From contig JALHLU010000017.1 in NCBI GenBank assembly GCA_022844345.1, positions 1-64,000 of the forward strand: a DNA stretch of 64,000 nt. The letters are read 5' to 3'. Below, in pieces: positions 48,709 through 58,328 of this stretch; positions within the stretch are counted from its first letter, which is position 1, and every line of letters starts with the position of its first letter. The DNA comes from Hyphomonadaceae bacterium. Lineage in GTDB: Bacteria > Pseudomonadota > Alphaproteobacteria > Caulobacterales > Hyphomonadaceae. The notes below the pieces were generated by a model that worked only from the letters and a program-made list of their open reading frames with translations, had not been told where the DNA came from and did not search any database. Made by a program: the position numbers and the translations under genes.

Positions 48709-50055
48709 ATGAAAAGAATTCTCGCGGTGGCGCTGGCCTCCGCCTGTTTGGGCGCCTTCCCGCGCGCCTACGCCCAATCGCTAACACCACCATCTGCCCC
48801 ATATGACGCATCAACACAGACTGCAGGCGAGCCCGCTCACACTGAAGGCCCGCATTTAAGGCTGACGTTTGATGATGCAGTCTCCCGGACTCTCGAGGGG
48901 GCGCCGCTATTGCGAGCCGGCGATGCTGGCATTGGAGCTGCAGCCGCAGCGGTCGACCAAGCCGGCGTTCGTCCGAATCCCCAGGTCGGAGTGGAGATCG
49001 AAAACTTCACGGGCAGCGGTCCGTACAGTGATTTTGGATCGACCGAATACACCCTAACTTATAGTCAGCAGCTTGAACGTGGCGGTAAACGCTCTGCCCG
49101 CGTCGCACTCGCGCAGGCGGACCGCGACGTAGCTCTCCTCGATCGAGAAAAGTCGAAACTCGATCTCATTTATTCAGTCCGTCAGGCATGGATAGGCGTA
49201 CTCCAAACAAACTCAGAACTCGATAACGCGATAGAACGCTTGGCGCTGGCCGAGAACATTGGTGGCATTGTTAGACGTCGCGTAAATGCTGCCCGTGATC
49301 CGCTTGCAGCTGGGTTACGCGCAGAAAATCAGATCGCGGAAGCGCGGACCGAGGTCGATCAGGCGCTCCGCGCGTTTACAAGCGCAAAGATTGCCTTGGC
49401 CGCGCTCTGGGGCGGCAAGGACGGCCACTTCACCGTTGATGCGGCCGAGTTCTCCCAGCTTTCGGTCTCCTATCCCTCATGGGGACAACTGGCCACAAAG
49501 GCGGCAACACCGCCGGACCTAGCTGCTCTCGACGCTCAGGTTACGCGAGCGGAGCGCTCCTACGCCGTCGAAAAGACTAGAGCTAAACAAGACCCCGTTG
49601 TCGGCGTCGGCGTGCGGCGTTTTGAAAATGGAAATGACTTTGCGGGATTAGTTTCCGTTTCGATCCCAATCGCGCTGTTCGATACCAATCGCGGCAATAT
49701 CAATCGCGCAATGGCCCAGCGTCAACAGGCCGAATGGACTCTAGCAGAAGCCAAGCGCCAGTATAACGGAGAATTGCAAGTCCAGCTCGCGGCTTTCAAC
49801 AGCGCGAAGGCCGAAGCCACAGCAATTCGCAACGATCTCCTCCCACGAGCGCAGGAAGCCGTCGAGAGCTTTCGCGACGGCTATAACCGCGGGGCTTTCA
49901 GCTACCTCGAAGTGGCCGACGCCGAAAAATCCCTCGTTGACCTTCGAGCTCGCGAGACCGCCGCGTTGTCGAGATATCACCATGCCAGCGCCGCAATAGA
50001 TCGCCTTACCGGTCAAATTGGAAGTCTCGCTATCCTAGAGGGAGAGGGCCAATGA
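48709..50055 (+). CDS. czcC: CzcC-type TolC-family outer membrane protein (second czc operon)
   Basis: The 448-residue product has a signal peptide ('LAVALASACLGAFPRAYAQ') and two outer-membrane efflux repeats; it is a clear paralogue of the protein at 46406. 'GNDFAGLVSVSIPIALFDTNRGNINRAMAQRQ' in the second repeat is nearly the same in both. Its sequence is noticeably less GC-rich than that of the first czc operon, so the two were probably acquired separately. It overlaps the adaptor gene by four bases. Confidence 0.93.
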   Translation: MKRILAVALASACLGAFPRAYAQSLTPPSAPYDASTQTAGEPAHTEGPHLRLTFDDAVSRTLEGAPLLRAGDAGIGAAAAAVDQAGVRPNPQVGVEIENFTGSGPYSDFGSTEYTLTYSQQLERGGKRSARVALAQADRDVALLDREKSKLDLIYSVRQAWIGVLQTNSELDNAIERLALAENIGGIVRRRVNAARDPLAAGLRAENQIAEARTEVDQALRAFTSAKIALAALWGGKDGHFTVDAAEFSQLSVSYPSWGQLATKAATPPDLAALDAQVTRAERSYAVEKTRAKQDPVVGVGVRRFENGNDFAGLVSVSIPIALFDTNRGNINRAMAQRQQAEWTLAEAKRQYNGELQVQLAAFNSAKAEATAIRNDLLPRAQEAVESFRDGYNRGAFSYLEVADAEKSLVDLRARETAALSRYHHASAAIDRLTGQIGSLAILEGEGQ

Positions 50056-51077
50056 CAACCGATTCCCCCAATCGAAACCTCCGTCCACGCTGTCATCCTA
50101 CAGGGACATATACACCCATGGACACGACCTATTCGAGGCGATCACCGATTGCTAAGCAGCTCTTACAGGTAGCAGCTCTTTCCACGCTTTTGGCTGCTGC
50201 GGGCTGTTCAAATGAAGACGCTGAGGAGGCAAAGCCGGAAGCCCCGACAGAAGCGATTGCGCCAAATGTCGTCGCTCTTGACGCGAAAGCCGCACGCGCA
50301 GCCGGCATTACCGTCGCCCAGGCAGGGCCGGCCAATGTTCAGCAAACCATCACTCTCTACGGTACCGTACAGTCAAACGCTGAGCGCGAAGGGAATATCA
50401 AGGCTCGTTACGCTGGGACTATTCGCTCAATCTCGAAGCGCGTGGGAGACACTGTCAGCAAAGGAGCCGCGCTCGTCAGCATCGAATCCAGCGAGAGCCT
50501 TCAGACCTACACCATTTCCGCACCGATCAGCGGCGTGGTTATTGAGCGAACAGCAAACATAGGCGAGACCGTCGATACCGAGCAGGTGCTGATGCGACTT
50601 ACAGATCTTTCCAGTGTTTGGATTGAGTTTGCTGTGTTCGCCCGCGACCTTGGCCGCGTACGCGTCGGCACGCCTATCACCGTGATCGCTAATGATGGCG
50701 CAACCTCGATCCAGGCCACCATCAACTATATGGCGCCAGTCGGTGAAGCAGGAAACCAAAGCATTGTTGCGCGGACGCAGGTCGAGAACAAAACCGGCCA
50801 ATGGGTCCCCGGCCAGTTTGTCACGGGAGAAGCGGTCGTAGATCAGGCCCATGTTCCCGTCGCAGTGGATCCGGCTTCCCTTCAAACCCTCGAAGGCAAA
50901 ACCGTTGTGTTTGTCCAAACGCCAAAGGGCTTTGAAGCCCGTTCAATAGAGATTGGGCGACGCGCTCCGAACGCAGTCGAAATTCGCAGTGGCCTACGCG
51001 CCGGTGAGCGCTATGTCGCCGCCCACAGCTACCTGCTGAAGGCCGATCTGACCAAAGGCGAGCCAGAGGAGGAATGA
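50052..51077 (+). CDS. czcB: CzcB-type RND adaptor (second czc operon)
   Basis: An ATG at 50052 overlaps the czcC stop (ATGA) with GGAGAGGG upstream and gives 341 residues. A second ATG at 50118 begins right before the signal peptide, whose lipobox is AAGC, so the true start may be the later one. The adaptor core ('VGDTVSKGAALVSIESSESLQTY', 'APISGVVIERTANIGETVD') is like the first czcB, but the His-rich zinc-binding extension is absent. It is followed after one base by the PII-like gene. Confidence 0.9.
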   Translation: MTTDSPNRNLRPRCHPTGTYTPMDTTYSRRSPIAKQLLQVAALSTLLAAAGCSNEDAEEAKPEAPTEAIAPNVVALDAKAARAAGITVAQAGPANVQQTITLYGTVQSNAEREGNIKARYAGTIRSISKRVGDTVSKGAALVSIESSESLQTYTISAPISGVVIERTANIGETVDTEQVLMRLTDLSSVWIEFAVFARDLGRVRVGTPITVIANDGATSIQATINYMAPVGEAGNQSIVARTQVENKTGQWVPGQFVTGEAVVDQAHVPVAVDPASLQTLEGKTVVFVQTPKGFEARSIEIGRRAPNAVEIRSGLRAGERYVAAHSYLLKADLTKGEPEEE

Positions 51078-51078
51078 G

Positions 51079-51447
51079 ATGAAGCGCATCGAAGCATTTG
51101 TTCAACCGCACCGCCTCAGCAAGGTCGTCACGGCGCTACATGCACTCCCCCATTTCCCAGGCTTTACCGTTCTTAACGCTCAGGGGCAAGGTCACGGTCG
51201 TGGCACCGGTGGAAGCTTCATTTACAGCCGGGACGCAGGCCTCCTGCTCCACCCTCGCTTGGTCCTCGTTGTGGATTGTGAAGATCATGAAGCGCACGAC
51301 ATCGCGATGACGATCGCTCGAACCGCCCATACCGGCAACAAGGGCGATGGCATCGTGACGATCTTAGAAGTATCCGAGGTCATTCGAATCCGAACCGCTG
51401 AGCCGACTTCGTCTCCGATGGCACCTGGTGATGGAGACGGCGCATGA
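51079..51447 (+). CDS. PII-like protein inside the czc operon
   Basis: The 122-residue product has the PII layout: 'MKRIEAFVQPHRLSKVVTALHAL' at the start, a central T-loop-like region rich in Gly, and 'TGNKGDGIVTILEVSEVIRIRT' at the end, equivalent to the conserved C-terminal signature of GlnB. The T-loop lacks the uridylylated Tyr of GlnB. PII-like genes between czcB and czcA are a known group in metal efflux operons. It overlaps czcA by four bases and may gate the pump by sensing a nucleotide or metal. Confidence 0.85.
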   Translation: MKRIEAFVQPHRLSKVVTALHALPHFPGFTVLNAQGQGHGRGTGGSFIYSRDAGLLLHPRLVLVVDCEDHEAHDIAMTIARTAHTGNKGDGIVTILEVSEVIRIRTAEPTSSPMAPGDGDGA

Positions 51448-54400
51448 TCAACAGAATCATTGCGCTTTCCATAAGTAGTCGATGGATCGTTATGGCGGCG
51501 GTCGCCGCGTTCATCGTCTTTGGCATCTACCAGTATCGACAGCTTCCAATTGATGCTGTGCCTGACATCACCAATGTTCAGGTTCAGATCAACACACAGG
51601 CACCTGGATATTCGCCACTGGAGGTAGAACAACGCGTTACGTTTTTGATCGAAACCGCGATGGCGGGTTTGCCAAAATTAGAGCAAACGCGATCAACGTC
51701 GGCGTACGGCCTCTCTCAGGTGACGATCATTTTCCATGACGGCACCGACATCTACTGGGTTCGGCAGCTCGTTAACGAAAGGCTTCAAGAGGTAAAGGAC
51801 CAGCTTCCGTCGGGCGTAGCTCCCGAACTCGGCCCCATCTCGACAGGCCTCGGGGAGATCTACCTTTACACGGTCAATGCCGAAAAAAAGGCCCGCAAAC
51901 CTGACGGTTCGGCATACACGCCAACGGATTTACGAGCGATTCAAGACTGGGTCATTAGACCCCAGCTTCGGCAAGTTCCCGGTGTCTCTGAAGTCAATTC
52001 GATCGGGGGGTACGCCAAACAGTTTCAAGTAGCTCCGAGTCCCGCGCGACTGTTGGCCTTCCGCGTCACCCTCGCCGATTTGGTCGAGGCGCTCGAAGCG
52101 AACAACCTTAATGTTGGCGCCGGCTACATCGAGCGAAACGGTGAGCAATTTTTGGTTCGTGTGCCGGGGCAGCTTGCGGACATCGATGCCATTAAACGCA
52201 CTGTCATCACTACCCGTGACAATGCGCCGATCACTATCGGTGATGTCGCGGAAGTGGCGGTTGGTCATGAGCTTCGTACCGGCGCTGCGACGCAAGACGA
52301 CCATGAGACCGTAATCGGCACCGCCATGATGCTAATCGGCGAAAACAGCCGGATCGTCAGCGAGCGGGTTGCAGAACGATTAGCGGAGATCAACAAGCGT
52401 CTGCCCCCTGGTGTGACCGCCACCCCGGTTTATGACAGAACGGTGCTGGTGAACAAGACGATCGCAACGGTCCAAAAAAACCTCATCGAGGGCGCCATCT
52501 TGGTCATCGTAGTGCTCTTCCTCTTTCTCGGAAACCTTCGCGCCGCGCTCCTATCCGCAATGGTAATTCCATTATCACTGCTAGCCACCTTCACGGGCAT
52601 GGTCCAAGGAGGAATCAGCGGCAATCTGATGAGTTTGGGCGCTCTCGACTTCGGACTGATCGTCGATGGCGCTCTGATCATAGTGGAAAACTGCATTCTT
52701 AGACTTGCCGAGGCTCAGCACCATCGAGGGCGTCTCCTTGAACGCGGAGAGCGTTTCGAAGTTGTCTTTAATGCAACCCGCGAGGTGTTCAAACCAAGCT
52801 TGGTCAGCGTTATCGTCATCATCCTTGTGAATCTGCCAATTTTTGCGCTCTCTGGCGTAGAGGGCAAAATGTTCCATCCAATGGCGTTCGCCGTCATCGC
52901 CGCGCTTGTCGGCGCCTTCATCTTTTCGATCACATTCGTACCCGCGGCTTGTGCCCTTCTCCTTAGCGGGCACATCGCAGAGAAGGACAACTGGCTCGTC
53001 GCGAATTCCAAAAAACTTTACGAGCCGGCATTACGCTCGGTTCTCAAGTTCCGCATTCCCGTCGTTGCGGGCGCTCTTGTGCTGGTCATTATCACGGGCT
53101 TCGTCGCATCCCGCATGGGAGCGGAATTTATCCCAAACCTCGATGAAGGCGATCTCGCGATTGAGACCATTCGTCCCGTGACAACCGGCATCGAACAGGC
53201 TGTTGATATGCAGCTGCATCTCAATCAGGTCCTGCTATCCGTTCCTGAAGTTAAGACCGTCTTCGCCCGAAATGGTACGGCAGAAGTCGCTACCGACCTT
53301 ATGCCACCCGGTCGCTCCGACACGTATGTGATGCTGAAGCCGCATGATCAGTGGCCAGACCCCAAGAAACCCAAGGCTCAGTTGATCTCGGAGATTGAGG
53401 AGGCCGCAAAGAGCGTTCCAGGAACAATTCTGGGCTTCAGTCAGCCCATCCAGCTCCGTTTTAACGAGTTGATTTCGGGCGTTCGGAGTGACGTTGCCGT
53501 CAAGATATATGGCGACGATCTCGGCGAGCTGGTCCGCCTGGCCGCGCAGACTCAAGCCGTTCTGGCGCAAATCAAGGGCGCTGAGGACGTGAAAACGGAA
53601 CAGGCCGATGGTTTGCCTCTCCTGACCGTCGAGCCGCGCCGCATATCCCTGGCTCGCCACGGCCTGACGGTAGCAAACCTTCAGGACGTCGTTTCCGCAG
53701 CGCTAGGGGGAAAGGAAACCGGTCTCATCTACGAGGGCGACGCGCGCTATCCGCTCGAGGTGCGTCTACCTGAAACGTTGCGCATCAACCCTGAGGCGCT
53801 TGAACGATTACCTCTTGCCAAACCAGGGGGTGGTTACGTTCCTTTGGCCGAGGTAGCGGACATCAAATACTCCCAAGGCCCAAACCAAGTATCTCGGGAA
53901 AATGGCAAGCGCTTCATCGTCGTGATGGCAAACGTCCGAGGTCGCGATCTTGCCAGCTTCGTCAAGGAAACGAGCGCGGTTGTCGACAAACAGGTAAAAC
54001 TGCCTCCCGGGTACTACATTAGTTACGGCGGCACGTTCGAACAGCTGGCTTCCGCATCTGAACGCCTAAGCCTGTTGGTACCTCTCGCCCTTATAATGAT
54101 TTTTGGGCTGCTGGTACTTACATTTGGCTCAATTAAAGATGCGTTGCTCGTCTTCTCCGGCGTTCCTCTAGCTCTCACTGGTGGTGTCATTGCGCTGTTG
54201 CTACGTGGGATTCCACTCTCAATCACCGCAGGCGTAGGATTTATTACACTTTGCGGTGTTTCCGTCCTAACCGGTGTTGTGATGGTTTCCTACATCAGGG
54301 ACCTCGTAAGAGACGGAATGCCCGTCGAGGACGCCATTATGACCGGCGCGCTCACTCGCCTCCGCCCGATCCTTATGATTGGCCTAGTGGCATCGCTCGG

Positions 54401-54569
54401 GTTCTTGCCCATGGCTCTTAACACGGGGACCGGCGCCGAGGTTCAACGTCCACTCGCAACCGTGGTCATCGGAGGCATCATCTCCGCAACGCTCCTGTCG
54501 TTGTTCGTTCTGCCAGCACTGTATCGAATGGCGCACCGAAGGAAGCCGCCGGAAGTCGCTGAGGCATAG
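51444..54569 (+). CDS. czcA: CzcA-type heavy-metal RND permease (second czc operon)
   Basis: The 1041-residue product has '[20 protein letters not shown]' near the start and '[16 protein letters not shown]' in TM4 with the Asp-Asp-Glu set of CzcA. Porter and membrane domains are complete and the frame intact. It is a paralogue of the permease at 41923, on average less GC-rich. Predicted export of Co/Zn/Cd with the adjacent channel and adaptor. Confidence 0.95.
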   Translation: MINRIIALSISSRWIVMAAVAAFIVFGIYQYRQLPIDAVPDITNVQVQINTQAPGYSPLEVEQRVTFLIETAMAGLPKLEQTRSTSAYGLSQVTIIFHDGTDIYWVRQLVNERLQEVKDQLPSGVAPELGPISTGLGEIYLYTVNAEKKARKPDGSAYTPTDLRAIQDWVIRPQLRQVPGVSEVNSIGGYAKQFQVAPSPARLLAFRVTLADLVEALEANNLNVGAGYIERNGEQFLVRVPGQLADIDAIKRTVITTRDNAPITIGDVAEVAVGHELRTGAATQDDHETVIGTAMMLIGENSRIVSERVAERLAEINKRLPPGVTATPVYDRTVLVNKTIATVQKNLIEGAILVIVVLFLFLGNLRAALLSAMVIPLSLLATFTGMVQGGISGNLMSLGALDFGLIVDGALIIVENCILRLAEAQHHRGRLLERGERFEVVFNATREVFKPSLVSVIVIILVNLPIFALSGVEGKMFHPMAFAVIAALVGAFIFSITFVPAACALLLSGHIAEKDNWLVANSKKLYEPALRSVLKFRIPVVAGALVLVIITGFVASRMGAEFIPNLDEGDLAIETIRPVTTGIEQAVDMQLHLNQVLLSVPEVKTVFARNGTAEVATDLMPPGRSDTYVMLKPHDQWPDPKKPKAQLISEIEEAAKSVPGTILGFSQPIQLRFNELISGVRSDVAVKIYGDDLGELVRLAAQTQAVLAQIKGAEDVKTEQADGLPLLTVEPRRISLARHGLTVANLQDVVSAALGGKETGLIYEGDARYPLEVRLPETLRINPEALERLPLAKPGGGYVPLAEVADIKYSQGPNQVSRENGKRFIVVMANVRGRDLASFVKETSAVVDKQVKLPPGYYISYGGTFEQLASASERLSLLVPLALIMIFGLLVLTFGSIKDALLVFSGVPLALTGGVIALLLRGIPLSITAGVGFITLCGVSVLTGVVMVSYIRDLVRDGMPVEDAIMTGALTRLRPILMIGLVASLGFLPMALNTGTGAEVQRPLATVVIGGIISATLLSLFVLPALYRMAHRRKPPEVAEA

Positions 54570-54840
54570 CCCGTGCGCGAGCTGGGAGCACTGCAGGACC
54601 CAACTCTTCAGGGCAGCATCGTGTCCTGGGCGGCCCTCGATGGCGTACCCCTCTGCTTGCTCCCTCCAAGCGATCGGGTGCCGATATCGCGGCACTCGAT
54701 CGCACTGGTGCACTCAGGCGAGAAACGTCCATAGCGCTAGGACCTTTAAGTGCCCGTCCCGGCACGAAACTCCCGAACCAGTCCTTGCCACTTCATGCAG
54801 TACGCCTGGTCAACACACATCAAATCTTCGGAACAGCGAA

Positions 54841-55344
54841 ATGTGCGAGATCGAGAATGTCACCAAACTCACTGCGTCACCGGCAAGGATCTGGTCTGTC
54901 CTGACCGATTTCAGCGACTACGGGAACTGGAGACCACTTGTACAACTGTCGGGACAGCCCGCCCTTGGCGCGACGATCGATGTCATTATTCAAGTAGGGC
55001 AAATAAAAAAGACGTTTGCGAACGGAGCAGAGGTCACTCGCTTTTTGCAGCCCAACGAGTTTGCGTGGACGGCCGGCATGGGTCGCATTCTTCTATTTGA
55101 GGACGTCTATACGCTCACCGTGGACAAGGCGGGCACACAACTCCACCATCGGATACGCTTCTTCGGCGTCATGGCAAATCTATGTTGTCGGTTGTTGCGC
55201 CGGCGAATGCTTACGGTTCTCGTCGATGCTGACGCATCACTTCAGCGGCACCTCGCTGGAGGAAATGTGCCTCCCACGGGAAATAGACGCGAGAGACGGC
55301 AGCAACATCACTCAACCAAACATAAGCACAGACGCGGTAGGTGA
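54841..55344 (+). CDS. SRPBCC-family protein
   Basis: From the ATG at 54841 the product is 167 residues. It is a single START/SRPBCC-like domain: 'ASPARIWSVLTDFSDYGNWRPLV' at the start, 'FLQPNEFAWTAGMGRILLFEDVYTL' in the middle and 'HHRIRFFGVMANLCCRLL' near the helix. The last 20 residues are strongly basic with three His. No ligand can be named. It lies 58 bases before the P1B-4 ATPase on the same strand. Confidence 0.8.
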   Translation: MCEIENVTKLTASPARIWSVLTDFSDYGNWRPLVQLSGQPALGATIDVIIQVGQIKKTFANGAEVTRFLQPNEFAWTAGMGRILLFEDVYTLTVDKAGTQLHHRIRFFGVMANLCCRLLRRRMLTVLVDADASLQRHLAGGNVPPTGNRRERRQQHHSTKHKHRRGR

Positions 55345-55402
55345 TCTCCCCTACCGCTATTCAAATCTTATCTCGGAATCCTTGAATAATAGGAGCGCCG
55401 CA

Positions 55403-57895
55403 GTGACTGACAAAATCCGGTTAGATATCCCTGTCCTGTTGCCGGAAGTTAATGACGACAGCGACGCCTGCGTAGAGCGCCTCACAGGGATGCTAGAGGG
55501 CCGCTGCGGGATAGAGGATGTGCACATCGTTTCGGCCATGGACGACCAAGCCGCAAAGCTATGTGTTCATTACGATCCCACTATCGTATCCCTCGGCCGG
55601 ATAAGAGAAATTGTTGCCGCCGCGGGTGCTGCTATCACAGCGCGATACGGCCACGTTTCCTGGCGTGTTGTTGGAATTTCAAATCAGCGCCGAGCGAGAA
55701 CTGTCGAAGATCGTCTGCATGCATTGCCGGGCGTGCTCGAAACGGAGCTGAATCTGAGCGGAGCTTTGCGTATCGAGTTCGATCGCGCCGCTATCTCGGA
55801 AGCGCGGATCACAGATGCGCTTGGCAAGATGGGGGCGGATATCCAAGAGGGCACCGGCCCACCTGCGCGGCACGAAGATCATGCTGGGCATGATCACTCT
55901 TCGGACTCGGCCGGAAATGATCATGAGAACGAGGCCGCCGGCCACAGCCATGGTCATGGCGGGATTTTTGGAGCAAACACTGAGCTTATTTTCGCGATCT
56001 TGTGCGGCGTTACGCTTGGCGTGGGTTACGGCATCGAACGCCTGCTAGAAACCGTTCCCGGTTGGCTACCGCTCGCGTTCTACATAGCCGCCTATTTTTT
56101 GGGGGGCTTCTTCACAAGCCGCGAAGCCATCGACAATCTACGCCTCAAACGCTTCGAGATCGATACGCTGATGCTGGTCGCGGCCGCAGGCGCGGTGGCT
56201 CTGGGGGCTTGGGCTGAAGGCGCGTTGCTACTGTTTCTCTTCAGTCTAGGACATGCGCTCGAGCACTACGCGATGGGCCGCGCTAAGCGTGCTATCGAAG
56301 CGCTAGCAGAACTCGCCCCTCAGACTGCCTGGGTGCGCCGGGATAGTGGCCTGCAGGAGATACCCGTAGAGGAACTGGAAATAGGCGACGTCGTAATCGT
56401 AAAGCCCAATGAACGGCTGCCAGCAGATGGGTTTGTCGTTAAAGGCACCAGTGCAATAAACCAAGCCCCCGTCACCGGAGAGAGCATTCCGGTAGATAAA
56501 CGCGAAGTGCCAAACCCCGAAGTTGCACGGAGGAATCCTGACCAGGTCGAAGCGGCTCATCGTACGTTCGCAGGCACGATCAATGGATCCGGCGCCATAG
56601 AAATTGAGGTGACGCGTCGCTCGACAGACACTGCACTAGCCAAGGTCGTTAAACTTGTAAGCGAGGCGGAAACCCAGAAGTCTCCTACCCAACGATTTAC
56701 CGAGCGCTTCGAGCGAATCTTCGTTCCGGCGGTGCTAGCCCTGGCCTTCGTTCTCCTGTTCGCTTGGGTTGTCGTCGATGAACCATTCCGCGACAGCTTC
56801 TACCGTGCGATGGCCGTCTTGGTTGCAGCAAGTCCGTGCGCCCTCGCAATCGCGACGCCGAGCGCCGTGCTCTCTGGTGTGGCTCGAGCCGCCCGCGGCG
56901 GCGTGCTCGTCAAAGGTGGAGGGCCGCTTGAAAACCTAGGATCGCTACGGGCCATCGCATTCGACAAAACTGGCACGCTAACGGAAGGGAAGCCGCGAAT
57001 AACCGATATTATTCCAGCTGCTGGTATTGATCAGAGCCAGCTGCTCGCCATCGCCGTAGCCGTCGAGGATTTGAGTGATCATCCCCTCGCTCGAGCGATC
57101 GCGCGGGACGGTCGAGAACGTCTTGCCGGGCTGACAATACCCGTAGCGACTGAACTGAATAGCTTGACTGGCCGCGGCGTCACCGCGCGCGTCGGGGGTG
57201 AGAAGATCGTTATCGGCAAAGCCGAAATGTTCGGTGTGGACGGCATCGCTGCTCTATCAACCGAAATGAGAGACGCAATTACGGCACTCCGAGAGGGGGG
57301 CAGGACGACGATGATCGTGCGGCAGGGTGACCGTGACCTTGGGGCCATCGGCCTCATGGACACTCCTCGCGCTGCGGCCAAGGAAACAATTGCGATACTG
57401 CGCAAACTTGGCATCGAGCGGATGATCATGATCTCGGGCGACAATCAGAAGGTAGCTGATGCGATCGCCGCGGAGGTCGGGATAGAGGAAGCTTGGGGTG
57501 ACCTAATGCCCGAAGATAAAGTCGACGCGATCAAAAAACTGCGCGCCGAGGCCAAGGTAGCGATGGTGGGCGACGGCGTTAATGATGCGCCTGCGATGGC
57601 AAATGCGACGGTTGGGATCGCAATGGGCGCCGCAGGATCTGATGTTGCCCTTGAAACGGCTGATGTCGCCCTGATGGCGGACAATCTCAGCCACCTGCCG
57701 TTTGCGGTAGGCCTCAGTCGCCGCACGCGCTCGATTATCCGGCAAAATGTGTTCGTGAGCCTGGGTGTCGTCGCATTGCTCGTGCCAGCGACAATTCTCG
57801 GCTTGGGCATCGGCCCAGCCGTCGCGATGCACGAGGGGTCGACGCTTTTAGTGGTGTTCAACGCTCTGAGGCTGCTCGGATATCGGAACGCGTAA
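55403..57895 (+). CDS. P1B-4 type heavy-metal ATPase (Co/Zn/Cd) with degenerate HMA region
   Basis: The GTG at 55403 follows AGGAG and gives 830 residues; the frame is open further upstream into the SRPBCC gene. Two HMA-like segments at the N-terminus lack CxxC (one Cys in 'DDSDACVERL', none in the second). A His-rich linker follows ('HAGHDHSS', 'GHSHGHGG'). Membrane and catalytic motifs: TGES, SPC at 477-479, DKTGT with Asp521, 'DHPLARA', GDGVNDAP and HEGST at about 810. SPC plus HEGxT is the P1B-4 signature (Co, Zn, Cd, Fe), not the CPC form of CadA/ZntA. Confidence 0.92.
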   Translation: MTDKIRLDIPVLLPEVNDDSDACVERLTGMLEGRCGIEDVHIVSAMDDQAAKLCVHYDPTIVSLGRIREIVAAAGAAITARYGHVSWRVVGISNQRRARTVEDRLHALPGVLETELNLSGALRIEFDRAAISEARITDALGKMGADIQEGTGPPARHEDHAGHDHSSDSAGNDHENEAAGHSHGHGGIFGANTELIFAILCGVTLGVGYGIERLLETVPGWLPLAFYIAAYFLGGFFTSREAIDNLRLKRFEIDTLMLVAAAGAVALGAWAEGALLLFLFSLGHALEHYAMGRAKRAIEALAELAPQTAWVRRDSGLQEIPVEELEIGDVVIVKPNERLPADGFVVKGTSAINQAPVTGESIPVDKREVPNPEVARRNPDQVEAAHRTFAGTINGSGAIEIEVTRRSTDTALAKVVKLVSEAETQKSPTQRFTERFERIFVPAVLALAFVLLFAWVVVDEPFRDSFYRAMAVLVAASPCALAIATPSAVLSGVARAARGGVLVKGGGPLENLGSLRAIAFDKTGTLTEGKPRITDIIPAAGIDQSQLLAIAVAVEDLSDHPLARAIARDGRERLAGLTIPVATELNSLTGRGVTARVGGEKIVIGKAEMFGVDGIAALSTEMRDAITALREGGRTTMIVRQGDRDLGAIGLMDTPRAAAKETIAILRKLGIERMIMISGDNQKVADAIAAEVGIEEAWGDLMPEDKVDAIKKLRAEAKVAMVGDGVNDAPAMANATVGIAMGAAGSDVALETADVALMADNLSHLPFAVGLSRRTRSIIRQNVFVSLGVVALLVPATILGLGIGPAVAMHEGSTLLVVFNALRLLGYRNA

Positions 57896-58039
57896 GTGCG
57901 CGAGTTGATGGGATGCCGCGTCAAAGAGGCGCAAACCCAAAAGTGTTAAGACAGCGACGACCACGATGACGCGAACGACGCGAGAATTAGCCAGCCTCTG
58001 GCAAATCCCAATGGAACTGTGAACCCGAGATGTCGTCAT
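57848..58039 (-). CDS. Short membrane-anchored protein, possible relative of the small czc-linked proteins
   Basis: The 63-codon frame has one membrane segment, 'VVRVIVVVAVLTLLGLRLFD', followed by 'AASHQLAHL'. This lines up with the start of the protein at 47720 ('FRVIAFLVALALLAVRFADG', 'IAHEQLDA'). It lacks the Cys/His core and proline end, and its 3' end overlaps the ATPase gene by 48 bases, so it may be a truncated remnant rather than a working gene. Confidence 0.4.
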   Translation of the reverse strand: MTTSRVHSSIGICQRLANSRVVRVIVVVAVLTLLGLRLFDAASHQLAHLRVPISEQPQSVEHH

Positions 58040-58328
58040 CTACTTGGATATATCGCGCTGAGGCCGCAGCGGTAGCTCGGCCTGCAGGTACTATCGCAGC
58101 GGGATGTAGCACCGTCAATTGCGCCACCCTCGGACGGCGCCCTGCAAGCCGGCGGAACTGACGGGCGGATGCGCTATGGCGGCAGGATATGGACATGGAA
58201 GGCAGAGCGGGCAAGGATCGCGCTGCTCATTGCTCCATCCCCGGCACGCACCATAGCCGGTCGAGAGCCTAGTCGCAGGACGGCCATGGGATATCAATAC
58301 ACGGCGACCACAGCAATAGGATCTCATC
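57896..58328. other. Stretch between the ATPase gene and the small two-Cys gene
   Basis: Apart from the short minus-strand frame ending at 58039, I see no gene in these bases. No terminator hairpin with a T-run is evident after the ATPase stop. 'ATAGGATCTCATC' precedes the next ATG with an AGGA ribosome site. Confidence 0.45.
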
